Below are positions 17,338-26,012 of a DNA stretch of 64,000 nt, piece after piece. Source of the DNA: Calditrichaceae bacterium (GTDB lineage: Bacteria; Calditrichota; Calditrichia; RBG-13-44-9; J075). The first letter of the stretch is position 1. Each line of letters opens with the position of its first letter. Where the stretch lies: positions 1 through 64,000 of the forward strand of contig JABWBP010000006.1 in NCBI GenBank assembly GCA_013360445.1, given 5' to 3'. The notes beneath the pieces were generated by a model. The model saw only the letters and a program-made list of their open reading frames with translations, was not told the DNA's origin and ran no database searches. A program made the translations under genes and the position numbers.

Positions 17338-18453
17338 TTATTCCAATGCGTACAAAATCCGGTTTTGCCCCCCGATATAAATAATACCGTTATGGATTGC
17401 CGGTGTGGCGGCAATGCTCAAGTCCGTGGTAAAACGCCAGCGTTCCTTGCCGGCCAGGGCGTCTAAAGCGTAAAGGTTGCCGTCGCGGCTGCCGAAATAC
17501 ACGTAGTCGCCGGCAATCGCGGGCGAGCCTAACACCTGGTCGCGGGTTTCAAATTTCCAGCGCAGTTTGCCGCTGAAGCGATCCAGGGCGTAAAACGAGC
17601 TGTCCCAGCACCCAAAATAGACCATGGTAGCGTTCACCGCCGGGGAAGAAGTAACCGGCTGGGGAAGCTGGTACTCCCAGATCAATTGGCCGGTTTCGCT
17701 GTGCAAGGCGACGAAAAACCCGTTCATGGTACCGAAATAGACGAACGTATCCGCGATTGCCGGCGAAGAGAGAATACCTTCGCTAACGATGCTGCTTTCG
17801 CGGATTTTCTGTTTCCATTTTTCCGAGCCGTCGCTCAGGTTCAGAGCATAAAATTCGCCGGAACTGCATCCGAAATAGGCTACCCCGTCTTTGATGGCGG
17901 GAGATGAATAGATTTTATCCGCGGCATTGTAACGCCATTTCTCCCTTCCGCTTGCCGCGTCAACGGCGTAGAACCCCCCCCCCAGGCTGCCGAAATAGAC
18001 CACCCCGTCCAGCGTCGCCGGCGAAGCATAGATACGGGCCTCCAGCGTCGAGCGCCACTTCTCTGTTCCATTCTTCAGGTTTACGGCGAACAACCCCCCG
18101 TCCTGGTTCCCGACGTAGGCCACGCCTTTCACGATGGCGGGAGTGGAATAGATGCCGCCGGGAATTTGGAATTCCCATTTTTTATTTCCCTCCAAATCGA
18201 AAGCATAGAGACGGCCGTTGGCGTTGCCGACGTAGATGCGCTTGCCCACCACCAGGGGAGAGGAAAAGAAGTGGTCGGAGGCGGGATATTGCCATTTGGC
18301 CCGGTTGAATTTCTCGAGCGGGCGCTGGTTTTTATAAAAGCCGGTATTTTGCAAATCCACCCGGTACATCGCCGGGGGGGTGGTATCGCAGCCGCTGAAC
18401 CACAACAGAACAACTCCCAATAGAGCCGCAAGATTCATCCGAAATCGTTTCAT
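17338..18453 (-). CDS. PQQ-like beta-propeller lipoprotein
   Basis: Exported lipoprotein (lipobox FSGC) whose 371 residues are almost entirely an eight-bladed propeller. Each blade ends in a variant of YVGNANGRLYAFD, YFGSLGGGFYAVD or YFGSRDGNLYALD, preceded by W-x-F/Y strands. It resembles the outer-membrane assembly lipoprotein BamB and other PQQ-repeat proteins; no PQQ-enzyme catalytic residues are evident, so a scaffold role is more likely. The start at 18453 has AGGTGAT in front. An upstream in-frame extension exists only because the adjacent GCGCAGAG repeat is open in that frame (Ala/Met/Tyr/Leu-rich peptide) and should be ignored. Confidence 0.8.
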   Translation of the reverse strand: MKRFRMNLAALLGVVLLWFSGCDTTPPAMYRVDLQNTGFYKNQRPLEKFNRAKWQYPASDHFFSSPLVVGKRIYVGNANGRLYAFDLEGNKKWEFQIPGGIYSTPAIVKGVAYVGNQDGGLFAVNLKNGTEKWRSTLEARIYASPATLDGVVYFGSLGGGFYAVDAASGREKWRYNAADKIYSSPAIKDGVAYFGCSSGEFYALNLSDGSEKWKQKIRESSIVSEGILSSPAIADTFVYFGTMNGFFVALHSETGQLIWEYQLPQPVTSSPAVNATMVYFGCWDSSFYALDRFSGKLRWKFETRDQVLGSPAIAGDYVYFGSRDGNLYALDALAGKERWRFTTDLSIAATPAIHNGIIYIGGQNRILYALE

Positions 18454-18469
18454 ATCACCTACCGTGTTA

Positions 18470-18600
18470 GTGTTAACCGTTCGTAATGCGTACGGCGCAG
18501 AGGGCATAGCGCAGAGAGCATAGCGCATGGCGTGTGGAGCAAGGGGTAACATATTTTATATTGCGTGGCGCTTTGCCCTATGCTCTCTGCGCTATGCTCC
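18470..18600. repeat. Inverted GCGCAGAGAGCATA array
   Basis: Units of about 14 bases (GCGCAGAGGGCATA, GCGCAGAGAGCATA, GCGCATGG) are followed after about 40 nt by the complementary TGCCCTATGCTCTCTGCGC and CTATGCTCCTC. It is a long imperfect hairpin upstream of the propeller lipoprotein. Confidence 0.75.
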
Positions 18601-18648
18601 TCTACAGCCCTGAAATTTAACCATTCCGGCTGCGGATGAAACGAGATT

Positions 18649-19053
18649 TTAAAATTTTGCCGCCTGAAGGATTTTTCGCACCGGCTCGTTATCAGCATAA
18701 ACTTGCCATTCCGCCACCCGGTTATGACGGATAACCGCCTTCCAGGCCGCGGGGATGTCCCAGTGGTTGGCCGGGGAAAGCCGCCCCTCAAACGCGCAGG
18801 TTCCCCTGGCTCTCCCTAAGATCACCACGGTGTTGCCGGAACTAAGAATTTTTTCGCAAACGATTTCATAATCCGGCATCATCCGGAAATAGGCTTTCCA
18901 GGCTTCATACATCGCTTCTCTGCCTTCTATCGTTTGGCCAAGACTGTCCGTAAAAAGGTGGTTCTCGGCCATCAAATCGCGCAGACCTTCGGGGTTGCGG
19001 GCATTGATCTTTGCCATAAAGGAGTTGGTTATTGTGAGGGGATCGGAGGACAT
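18649..19053 (-). CDS. SnoaL-like / NTF2-fold protein
   Basis: Small cytoplasmic protein, 134 residues, with the nuclear-transport-factor-2 cone fold typical of SnoaL-like polyketide cyclases and ketosteroid-isomerase relatives: an N-terminal helix with NSFMAKINARNPEGLRDLM, then ENHLFTDSLGQTIEGREAMYEAW and FRMMPDYEI. These signatures define the fold but not a substrate. No partner gene is adjacent. Confidence 0.7.
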   Translation of the reverse strand: MSSDPLTITNSFMAKINARNPEGLRDLMAENHLFTDSLGQTIEGREAMYEAWKAYFRMMPDYEIVCEKILSSGNTVVILGRARGTCAFEGRLSPANHWDIPAAWKAVIRHNRVAEWQVYADNEPVRKILQAAKF

Positions 19054-19094
19054 GATTGTGTTGGGAGTTTAAGGGTGGAAAAGTATGAAATGAC

Positions 19095-19133
19095 AAACCT
19101 CCCGGCGGTTTCGCGCCCCCGGGAGGTTTTTTT
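19095..19133. terminator. Intrinsic terminator-like hairpin
   Basis: Perfect 11-bp stem AAACCTCCCGG / CCGGGAGGTTT with a 13-nt loop, followed on the plus strand by seven T. It lies just beyond the 3' end of the minus-strand T9SS gene, so in that direction it has only a short U run; it may be bidirectional. The AACCTxxx/xxxAGGTT stem also belongs to a dispersed hairpin type (28624, 45493). Confidence 0.6.
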
Positions 19134-19188
19134 AAAATCGCTCATACGGAGTACTGTGTAATGAGACTCCTGCAAGCGACAGTATTTG

Positions 19189-20604
19189 CTACCGCACCAG
19201 GTGCAGCTTTCCGCTTTGCAAATTTACCCGGTTGTGCTGGTCGCGATAGGCAAAGCGGTAGAAATAGACGCCGCTGGCGACTCCAGCGCCGCGCTCGGCC
19301 TGCCCGTTCCAGCGGAAAACGTGCCAGCCGGCTTCCCGCTCGCCTAAGTTTTCCTGAAATACTTTCCGCCCGGCAAGGTCATAAATGGTGAACTCCACCT
19401 CGCCCCTGCCCGGCAGCCCGAACGTGAACGTAGTGCTGCTGTTGAAGGGATTGGGGAAGTTGGGTCTCAACCGGAACTCCGCAGGAACGTTTCCCGCAAC
19501 CGGCGGCGTGATAGCAGTAATTTGGATGCCAAAAAATTCCAGCATGGCCAGCAGCAGGTCTTTTTTGGTGGAAGGGGAGGCCCCGTCCACCAGCCCGCCA
19601 AACTCGAACGCGGTTCCGATGGTTTTATACTCGTTGCCGACGCAGGCGACCCCGACGCCCGTTCCCAGGGTGTGATTCTTAAGAATGCGCTGGCTTTGCG
19701 GGGTGGCTTCGATGTGGTCCATCCAGGAATTTTCCCCGGTATAGCTGAAACTCATCTCCTGGTAGGGAGTGCCCGGCTGCCCGTCCACCATGGAAAGATC
19801 GCTTGATCCGTCCGCAGTAGCGTTGATTTTGAAGTAGGGATGCACCACGGTTTGGGTGTCGAAATACCAGGTATCGCCGCCTTCCATATAGACATTGCCC
19901 CCGGCGTCTAAGTAATTTTTCAGAAGCTGGGCTTCCTCGTCTGCTAACACGTGGTTGTTGGGGAAAATGCCCAAGCAAACGATCACCAGGTCAAGGGTGG
20001 ATTCTAAGGGGTAGCGTACCGCGCTGCGGCTGACGTAAATGGGAGCGGAATATTCCGCCGAGCGCAGCAGGGAGTAAAAAGCGTTGCCGGTAATGGGGGT
20101 TTTATCCAGTTCCCAGATGACGATGCCGTTGATCGGCCCGCCCTGCCAGGATTCGATGCCGTAGAGGCGGCATCCTTTCAAACCCGCGCTATCCACGGCG
20201 CGGATGGTGTAGCGGTAATAATCCGGCTGCGGCAGTTGATCGGTGAATTCCAGGGTGTCCGCGCCGGTAAAATCGGTTATTTCGGCGATCAAGGTATCGT
20301 TGCGCCAGATGTGCACCGCGCTCAAGGAGTCCAGGGGATTTCCCTGGAAGGTTTTGGCGGGATTGATCCAGCGCAGCAGTACCTCGCCGGAGGCGCTGCC
20401 GGCATCGATGGAAAAATAGGGCGGCGCGGCGGGAATGTCTTCGCAGGGAATGGCGCCCATGTGGTAGCCCTCGCAGCCGGAATGCCCGCAGGGAGAAGCG
20501 GTTTGGAGCGAAAAATTCTTTTGCGCCGGATTCACGAACTGGGGATTTTGGGTCAGACAGCCTGTACCAGGCTGCGGCGTAAACGCCTGAAATGATCCGC
20601 CCCC
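19189..20604 (-). CDS. C-terminal part of split beta-helix/T9SS-sorted protein
   Basis: Continues, in the same reading frame, the protein encoded at 20605-21123 after a single TGA. It begins right after the stop with Gly-rich sequence and CLTQNPQFVNPAQKNFSLQ, the usual end of polymorphic right-handed beta-helix domains (...PLFVNP...YSLQ..SPC). A fibronectin-like segment, a domain resembling a putative hydrolase or GATase fold, and a C-terminal FlgD/type IX sorting domain follow (RPNFPNPFNSSTTFTFGLP, IYDLAGRKVF, GVYFYRFAYRDQ). A GTG at 20535 could restart translation, but without a signal peptide the product would not be exported. The sorting domain implies outer-membrane secretion. Confidence 0.7.
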   Translation of the reverse strand, partial: GGGSFQAFTPQPGTGCLTQNPQFVNPAQKNFSLQTASPCGHSGCEGYHMGAIPCEDIPAAPPYFSIDAGSASGEVLLRWINPAKTFQGNPLDSLSAVHIWRNDTLIAEITDFTGADTLEFTDQLPQPDYYRYTIRAVDSAGLKGCRLYGIESWQGGPINGIVIWELDKTPITGNAFYSLLRSAEYSAPIYVSRSAVRYPLESTLDLVIVCLGIFPNNHVLADEEAQLLKNYLDAGGNVYMEGGDTWYFDTQTVVHPYFKINATADGSSDLSMVDGQPGTPYQEMSFSYTGENSWMDHIEATPQSQRILKNHTLGTGVGVACVGNEYKTIGTAFEFGGLVDGASPSTKKDLLLAMLEFFGIQITAITPPVAGNVPAEFRLRPNFPNPFNSSTTFTFGLPGRGEVEFTIYDLAGRKVFQENLGEREAGWHVFRWNGQAERGAGVASGVYFYRFAYRDQHNRVNLQSGKLHLVR

Positions 20605-21123
20605 TCAGCTTTCGCACCAGGCCATGTAATTGCCCCCGGGGTTCTGGTAAGCATCGAGATAATGCAGGATGCAGGTGGTATTTTCGTCGCAGGCAAAACC
20701 GTAGGTGGTGTTGTTCGCCAGGATGGTATTCATCACCTCCACAATGCCGATGGTGAAGGCGTAAATGCCGTACTGGTTTCCATAAAAGGTGCAGTGGGTG
20801 ACCAGGCTGTGAGCCTTTCCTTCCAGGTTCAGCCCCCTGGAACCGTTGATGACCACGCAGCCGTCGAGGTCGATCACCGCGCTGCCGGTTGCAGAGATCA
20901 TTCCCCCTTGCAGATCGAGGATCGCTCCCTGGCCTTTAATGCCGATTTTCTCATTGGCAATGGCCAGCCCGCCGGTGTAAATCTCCCCGGGGGTGAGGCA
21001 GATCAGGCGGTCATATCCCAATCCGGGCAGGGCCTCCTGGTAGGCTTGTTGAAGCGTTTCGGCGGAAAGAAGTCCGGTAAAAAAACAAATTCCCGCAATC
21101 AAGGCGTAGAACTGCTTTTTCAT
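20605..21123 (-). CDS. N-terminal part of split secreted beta-helix protein
   Basis: Signal peptide (MKKQFYALIAGICFFTGLLSA) and a right-handed parallel beta-helix with rungs such as GGMISATGSAVIDLDGCVVI, SLVTHCTFYGNQYGIYAF and VEVMNTILANNTTYGFA. GAGGAG lies before the ATG. The frame stops at TGA (20607-20605) directly after YMAWCES, exactly where homologous domains carry on; the following codons encode the expected continuation. This is therefore the first third of a roughly 645-residue secreted protein. It is either truncated by a nonsense mutation or read through. Confidence 0.7.
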   Translation of the reverse strand: MKKQFYALIAGICFFTGLLSAETLQQAYQEALPGLGYDRLICLTPGEIYTGGLAIANEKIGIKGQGAILDLQGGMISATGSAVIDLDGCVVINGSRGLNLEGKAHSLVTHCTFYGNQYGIYAFTIGIVEVMNTILANNTTYGFACDENTTCILHYLDAYQNPGGNYMAWCES

Positions 21124-21323
21124 GCGGTTTCTCCTCTTGGTTATGGTGTCGAACCGATCTATGATAAAGGAAATACCGAAATCTACGCCGAAAATTCCCT
21201 CCCGAATGGCAAACTAAAAGCGTAAAACATGAATCGCCTGCCAGCCTCTCCAATATACCTCCCCGCGGGTTAAAAAACCATGATCATGGTCAGCTTTAAA
21301 GATGATTTACATCAAGTTTTCCG

Positions 21324-22562
21324 CTATTCCCAAACCGGTTCAATGATTTTGCCCATGAAAAGCAGGGTTCCGGAATGTTTTTCCCGGATAACAAAGACGA
21401 ACGGGCGGTCCACCCGGAAAAGCGGGGGAAGGCTGGTCACGGTTATGGTTACCGAAGTGGCTGCCGCTGCTTCGGTGCCCTCTTCATTAACCTCTACGAA
21501 GGATTTATGGAGCACTTCGCTGATATATAAATTCTCTGGTCTCACGTTCGCAATTTCACTGAAATTTGCCTGCATGGGATCGAAGGCGATCCCCATCCCC
21601 AGCGCTTCGAGGGCGGCGTTGAGGGTGATTTTATAACCGAGCGAGAAGCGGGGCATCTGCAATCGGATTTTGCGTTTGGCAAGGCCGCTCATCCATTCAT
21701 CCCAATCTGCCTGGCTGAATGCGGCGATCAGGCTATCCACGCTTTGGCCGGGGTTGGGAAGCAGGATCACCATGCTGAAATACCCGTTCGCGTAAGGTAG
21801 TTCCACCGCCTGGAAGTCCGCGGCGCTAAAATGGCCGAATTCGCCTTCCTGCGCCATCATTTTGCAGGATACCTGTGACCCGTTGGGAAGGGTGAACAAA
21901 TCATCTTTGGTGTTTGCGGGATCGAATTTATAAGTCCACGCGCCCTTGAAATAGATCGCATTGATCAGGAACATCACGTCCAGGGGATCGATGCCGGCAA
22001 CGATCTGCGGGATTCTGCCGTTGGTGCTGCGCTTTACCCAGTCGTTGATCACCCCGGGAGCGCCGGGAGCGCCAAAATCAAGCCCGTTCACCTCCGCGTT
22101 GAAATAGGTCCGGTTCAGGCTGATAAATTCCGGCTTCACCGCCAGCTCCCGGCGATACCAGATGGAGTTGGCAATCTGCATCGCTACCCTGGGATCCAGG
22201 CGGGTGAGCAGCTCGATCAGGCTTTTGTAGGATTCATTGATCTCCTGCACGGTCAGGCCGGCAAGCTCCAGGGTGATTTCCATGGCTTCCCGGGTGGCTC
22301 CCGCGGAGCCGTTGTAGGTCATCCCCAGGGCCATGGACACGCTGAGCGGAGAGATAAAAATGTTCTGATTGCCGACCTCCTGCTCCACCACTTTTTTGAA
22401 CAGCTTCAATCCGAAGCGGTTGTCCGATTGCACCAGCTGTTGCTCGCTTTTGGTTAACTCCCGGGGCGGGGGAGCGCCGGGAGTGGCGCTGATTGACTGG
22501 GGATCTTTAATGCAGGACAAAAGCGTAAAGCAGGCCAGTAAAAGATTCAGGATTTTAACCAT
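21324..22562 (-). CDS. Serpin (serine protease inhibitor), lipoprotein
   Basis: Suicide inhibitor of proteases, complete serpin domain (about 370 residues), anchored by a lipoprotein signal (LLACFTLLSC). Landmarks: NIFISPLSVSMALGMTYNGSAG, NAIYFKGAW and the reactive-centre loop EEGTEAAAATSVTI...SLPPLFRVDRPFVFVI. The hinge is small-residue rich (GTEAAAAT), as needed for loop insertion, so it should be inhibitory. By spacing to alpha-1-antitrypsin, P1-P1' is Thr-Ser, suggesting an elastase- or subtilisin-like target rather than a trypsin-like one. The ATG at 22562 follows GGAGGAGCT; an upstream ATG overlaps that ribosome-binding site. It may protect the cell from its own or competitors' secreted proteases. 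Confidence 0.92.
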   Translation of the reverse strand: MVKILNLLLACFTLLSCIKDPQSISATPGAPPPRELTKSEQQLVQSDNRFGLKLFKKVVEQEVGNQNIFISPLSVSMALGMTYNGSAGATREAMEITLELAGLTVQEINESYKSLIELLTRLDPRVAMQIANSIWYRRELAVKPEFISLNRTYFNAEVNGLDFGAPGAPGVINDWVKRSTNGRIPQIVAGIDPLDVMFLINAIYFKGAWTYKFDPANTKDDLFTLPNGSQVSCKMMAQEGEFGHFSAADFQAVELPYANGYFSMVILLPNPGQSVDSLIAAFSQADWDEWMSGLAKRKIRLQMPRFSLGYKITLNAALEALGMGIAFDPMQANFSEIANVRPENLYISEVLHKSFVEVNEEGTEAAAATSVTITVTSLPPLFRVDRPFVFVIREKHSGTLLFMGKIIEPVWE

Positions 22563-22920
22563 TTTTAGCTCCTCCATGTAAATGAGTCCCCGACGATTTA
22601 ACTCCCATCCCCCTCGTTGTTACTCACTTATACAATCGCAATGCCAGGAAGATCGCCGGGGGAATTTTTTTTTGAATGTATTGGTAACGGCTTGTTTTTC
22701 CGGGAGTTGGTAATGCGATAGCACAGGCCGGTTCAGCCCGTTTTGCAGAGAATGGCAATCGAAAATCCGATACAGCGTCGAATTTTCGAATCGAAGCAGG
22801 GAAGCCAATTAAAACATTATTCTGCCAATCCATCATTCTGCCATAAAAAACCTGGAAAAGTTGTTTATCTGCCCCGCTTTGGCGAAATTAACCGCATCGA
22901 AAAAACGGGAGCTTAAAATT
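22563..22920. other. Intergenic region, no gene recognised
   Basis: Divergent gap between the serpin and the DUF4442 gene. It holds a T-rich stretch and short reading frames on the minus strand without ribosome-binding sites or recognisable products. Promoters for both flanking genes presumably lie here; I see no clear operator. Confidence 0.4.
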
Positions 22921-23433
22921 ATGAACCTTTTAGCAGCAGTATTATCCCAACGCGCCCTGGCGACCCTTTTTCTGCGTTACTTCGGGGCCGCCAAAATTCC
23001 CCTGCTTTTTTATGTGCGCCCCGCGGTGGTGGAATTGAGCGCCGAGGCCGTCACGGTCAAAATTCCCCTGCGCCGGCGCACTAAAAATCACCTGAAATCC
23101 ATGTATTTCGGGGCGCTGGCCATCGGGGCGGACCTGGCCGGGGGATTTTTAGCCATGCAGCGCATCCGCGAGAGCGGGGAGCCGGTTTCCCTGATCTTCA
23201 AGAGCCTGCACGCAGATTTTTTGAAGCGCGCCGAAGGGGACGTGCATTTCACCTGCGTGCAGGGGCGGGAAATCGCCGGGCTGGTAAAGGCGGCCGTCGC
23301 CTCCGGCGAGCGGGTGGAAATGCCGGTGGAGATCACCGCGACCGTACCGGCGCTGTTGGGAGAGGAGCCGGTCGCCAAATTCACCTTAGTTCTGTCCCTG
23401 AAGAAGAAAAGCGAGGAGGAAACCAGTTCATGA
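22921..23433 (+). CDS. DUF4442 / PaaI-type hotdog thioesterase-like protein
   Basis: Hotdog-fold protein of about 170 residues. The central segment KNHLKSMYFGALAIGADLAGGF is the hotdog helix with the conserved N/H and acidic residue seen in DUF4442 and PaaI-like acyl-CoA thioesterases. It is preceded by VTVKIPLRRRTKNHLKS and followed by four beta strands. A role in acyl-CoA hydrolysis is likely but the substrate is unknown. The start at 22921 has GGGAGC upstream. The stop overlaps the next start as ATGA, so the two genes are translationally coupled. Confidence 0.72.
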   Translation: MNLLAAVLSQRALATLFLRYFGAAKIPLLFYVRPAVVELSAEAVTVKIPLRRRTKNHLKSMYFGALAIGADLAGGFLAMQRIRESGEPVSLIFKSLHADFLKRAEGDVHFTCVQGREIAGLVKAAVASGERVEMPVEITATVPALLGEEPVAKFTLVLSLKKKSEEETSS

Positions 23434-24422
23434 GCGCCAAAACCGACACGATTGCCATTCGCACCGCATTTAGCGAGCAATTCAACCTGAAGTACCCCAT
23501 CATTTGCGCCCCCATGTTTCTGGTCAGCAGCGTGAAAATGGTGGTCAGCGTCTGCGAGGCCGGCGCAATGGGTACTTTCCCGGCTCTGAACTACCGCCCG
23601 GTAGAGCGCTATCACGAGGCGATCAAGGAAATCAAATCCCTTACCGGCAAGCCCTTCGGGATCAACATCATCGTGCAGAAATCCAATAAGTACCAGCAGC
23701 GCCACCTGGAGATCGCCCTGGAGGAGCGGGTTCCCCTGATCATCACCTCCCTGGGCAACCCGAAGGAAGTGATCCGCCTGGCCCACCAGGTGGGAACCAG
23801 GGTTTATTGCGACGTTATCGGGCTGGAACACGCCAAAAAAGCGGCGGATTTAGGGGCGGACGGGCTGATTGCGGTGGGCTGCGGGGCCGGGGGGCACGCC
23901 GGGGAGATTTCCCCCTTTGCCCTGATTCCCTACTTAGTGCGGCAGGTGAAACTCCCTGTGGCCGCCTCGGGCAGCATAGTCGATGGAGCGGGAATGGCCG
24001 CGGCCTTCAGCTTGGGCGCGGCGGCGGCGTACGTTGGGACCCGCTTCATCGCCTCCGCGGAGGCGGAGGTGAGCGAGGAATACAAACGCGCCATTCTCAG
24101 TTCCCGCCCGGAAGATATTGTCAACACCGCTAAAGTGGACGGTTTTCCGGGAAATTTCATTCGCACCAAAGAATTGGAAGCGGTGGGTCTGGAGACCAGC
24201 TTGGGAGAAGAGATTCTCTCCCGCAGCAAGCGCATCCGGCGCTGGATCGCCCTCTCCCGCGCCGCCCGCAGTCTGTTAGCGGATGACAAATCCAAAGTTT
24301 CCTACAAAACCGTGTTCTCCGCGGGGCAGGGCGTGGGGTTGATCGAGGGGATTCTGCCAGTGGCGGAAATCATCCAGAACATGGTGGAGGAGTACCGGAG
24401 CGTGAAGGCGCAGCTGCCGTGA
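23430..24422 (+). CDS. FMN-dependent nitronate monooxygenase / enoyl-reductase family
   Basis: TIM-barrel flavoprotein of the NPD/nitronate monooxygenase family (which includes FabK-like enoyl reductases), 330 residues. Signs: YPIICAPMFLVSS near the N-terminus, GKPFGINIIV, then the FMN-phosphate region GADGLIAVGCGAGGHAGE and VAASGSIVDGAGMAAAFSLGAAAAYVGTRFIAS. It overlaps the DUF4442 thioesterase gene by four bases, so a fatty-acid-related reaction is as plausible as nitronate oxidation. Electron donor and substrate cannot be told. Confidence 0.82.
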   Translation: MSAKTDTIAIRTAFSEQFNLKYPIICAPMFLVSSVKMVVSVCEAGAMGTFPALNYRPVERYHEAIKEIKSLTGKPFGINIIVQKSNKYQQRHLEIALEERVPLIITSLGNPKEVIRLAHQVGTRVYCDVIGLEHAKKAADLGADGLIAVGCGAGGHAGEISPFALIPYLVRQVKLPVAASGSIVDGAGMAAAFSLGAAAAYVGTRFIASAEAEVSEEYKRAILSSRPEDIVNTAKVDGFPGNFIRTKELEAVGLETSLGEEILSRSKRIRRWIALSRAARSLLADDKSKVSYKTVFSAGQGVGLIEGILPVAEIIQNMVEEYRSVKAQLP

Positions 24423-24431
24423 GGGAGAGCG

Positions 24432-25754
24432 TCATCGTCCCCGTTCCAACATGCCGCCCTCCCGCGCGTCGGAGCGTTTCAGCAACAGGGCAAAAACCAG
24501 CGCGAACACTCCCAGGCTGGAGAACATGATCATGCTGGCGGTGTAGCTGTGGGTGGTATCGCGCAGCCAGCCGTTCAGGGCCGGAAAGAGGGCCAGTCCG
24601 ATGTTCTGGATAAAGGTGATAATCCCAAACGCGGTTCCTACCGCCTCTTTGCGCACGATCAGGGGCACGGAGGGCCACATCGCCGCAGGAACCAGCACAA
24701 AGGCCGCGCCTAAAGCCATCATGGGATAAGCGGGGTAAACCTCGGTCAATCCCATCATCAAGTAGCAGGGAATCATAAGAATGGAGCCGATGATCATCAG
24801 GCTGGCGCGCTTGCCGATTCTATCCACGAAATGCCCGGCAAAGGGAGCGCAGACCATGGAGGCGAAAATAATGATCGAGGAGATGCCTCCCGCGGTGCTG
24901 AACATGTGCAGAAAGCTGCCGAATACCTGGGCGAAAAATCCCCCGCCGATATCCGCGGTGCGGGCGATGTTCCACTTGTCCACGAAGAAATCCGTGGAGA
25001 GGGCGGTAAAGGGGAATATCGCGGAGTAGAACAGCAGACAGAGCATGGCAATGTGCCAGAAACTGGGCCGGAATTCCTTGACGTCCTTGAACACGATCTT
25101 GCCTTCCCCTTCTTCATCCTTCAGCCGCAGCATCCGCTCGCCGCGGCGGTCCAGCAGCACGTACACCACGTTTGCAGCCAGGGAGACGGCGCAGAAGATC
25201 ATCGCCGCGATCAGGGCATAGCGATACCCTCCGAAATGTTTGGCGATCAGCTCCCCGGTATTGAAGCTGAACAAGGTTCCCAGGCGGCTGACCGTAAGCG
25301 CGATGCCGAAAGAAAGCGCCAATTCTTTTCCTTTGAACCAGCGCGCCAAAATGGCGCTCTGCGCCACCACCAACGGCTCCGATCCGCCGCCGAAAATGAA
25401 TCGCCCGGCGAACAGAACCGGCAGGCTGTCGGCAAACGCGACCAGCGCCGCGCCGATAAATACCAGGGTAGAAAAAATCATGCTGGCCATCCGGGTTCCC
25501 AGGTAGTCGATCAGCACCCCCCCGATCAGCACAGAGAGAATCGCCGCCACACTGTAAGCGGTATAAATAGTGCCGATGGTGCCCCGGGCGGCGCCCAATT
25601 CTTCCACCAGGGTGGGGGCAATCGCTCCGATGATGTCATAAGCAAAGTAACTGCCGAAGGTCAGCAAAGCGACAAAAAAGAGCACCGTAAAGCGGTAGAG
25701 CCGGGTGGAGGGATGAAAAGCGCCCTGCGGGGCGGGAGCGGGGGAATTTGCCAT
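24432..25754 (-). CDS. MFS transporter
   Basis: Twelve-helix major-facilitator permease of 440 residues. The loop 2-3 motif appears as GGVLIDYLGTRMAS, and FGGGSEPLVVAQSAILARWFKGKELALSFGIALTVSRLG marks helices 4-5. A longer charged cytoplasmic loop (RRGERMLRLKDEEGEGKIVF) separates the halves. The style is close to eukaryote-like MFSD1 or nitrate/organic-anion subfamilies, but the substrate is not identifiable. It converges on the flavin oxidoreductase gene with only 9 nt between stops. Confidence 0.85.
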   Translation of the reverse strand: MANSPAPAPQGAFHPSTRLYRFTVLFFVALLTFGSYFAYDIIGAIAPTLVEELGAARGTIGTIYTAYSVAAILSVLIGGVLIDYLGTRMASMIFSTLVFIGAALVAFADSLPVLFAGRFIFGGGSEPLVVAQSAILARWFKGKELALSFGIALTVSRLGTLFSFNTGELIAKHFGGYRYALIAAMIFCAVSLAANVVYVLLDRRGERMLRLKDEEGEGKIVFKDVKEFRPSFWHIAMLCLLFYSAIFPFTALSTDFFVDKWNIARTADIGGGFFAQVFGSFLHMFSTAGGISSIIIFASMVCAPFAGHFVDRIGKRASLMIIGSILMIPCYLMMGLTEVYPAYPMMALGAAFVLVPAAMWPSVPLIVRKEAVGTAFGIITFIQNIGLALFPALNGWLRDTTHSYTASMIMFSSLGVFALVFALLLKRSDAREGGMLERGR

Positions 25755-25867
25755 GGGAGAACCTTTCCGAATTTTAGTTGATCATCAGCGAGCGCCAATA
25801 TAGCCCTTGCAACGATTATTTTCAAGCGCCGCATTGTATTTTACTTTGCAAACCGTAAATTAGGCGG

Positions 25868-25992
25868 GGGGGCCAGTAGGCAGTAGGCAGTTGGCAGTAA
25901 GCAAAGGCCAGGGAGCGAATGAGAGGAGCAGGTCATCAGGGCAGTGGGGCAATACATACTGCTTATTGCATACTGCCTACTGCATACTGTTC
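25868..25992. repeat. Inverted heptamer array (CAGTAGG type)
   Basis: Left units CAGTAGG, CAGTAGG, CAGTTGG, CAGTAAG. Right units CATACTG, CTTATTG, CATACTG, CCTACTG, CATACTG. The two arms are about 60 nt apart. The array ends just before the AAGGAG of the following PP2C gene and is open in its frame, creating a false N-terminal extension. Confidence 0.78.
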
Positions 25993-26012
25993 TCAGCAAG
26001 GAGACTACCAAC

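Noticed and set aside
20560-20607. TGA plus downstream hairpins as a selenocysteine site
   Set aside because: The position is not in a redox or catalytic context, the hairpins do not show a clear bacterial SECIS loop, and no sel genes are in the window. Kept only as an alternative in the finding.
22624-22836. Short minus-strand frames in the serpin upstream gap
   Set aside because: Overlapping alternatives in two frames, no ribosome-binding site, no recognisable product.
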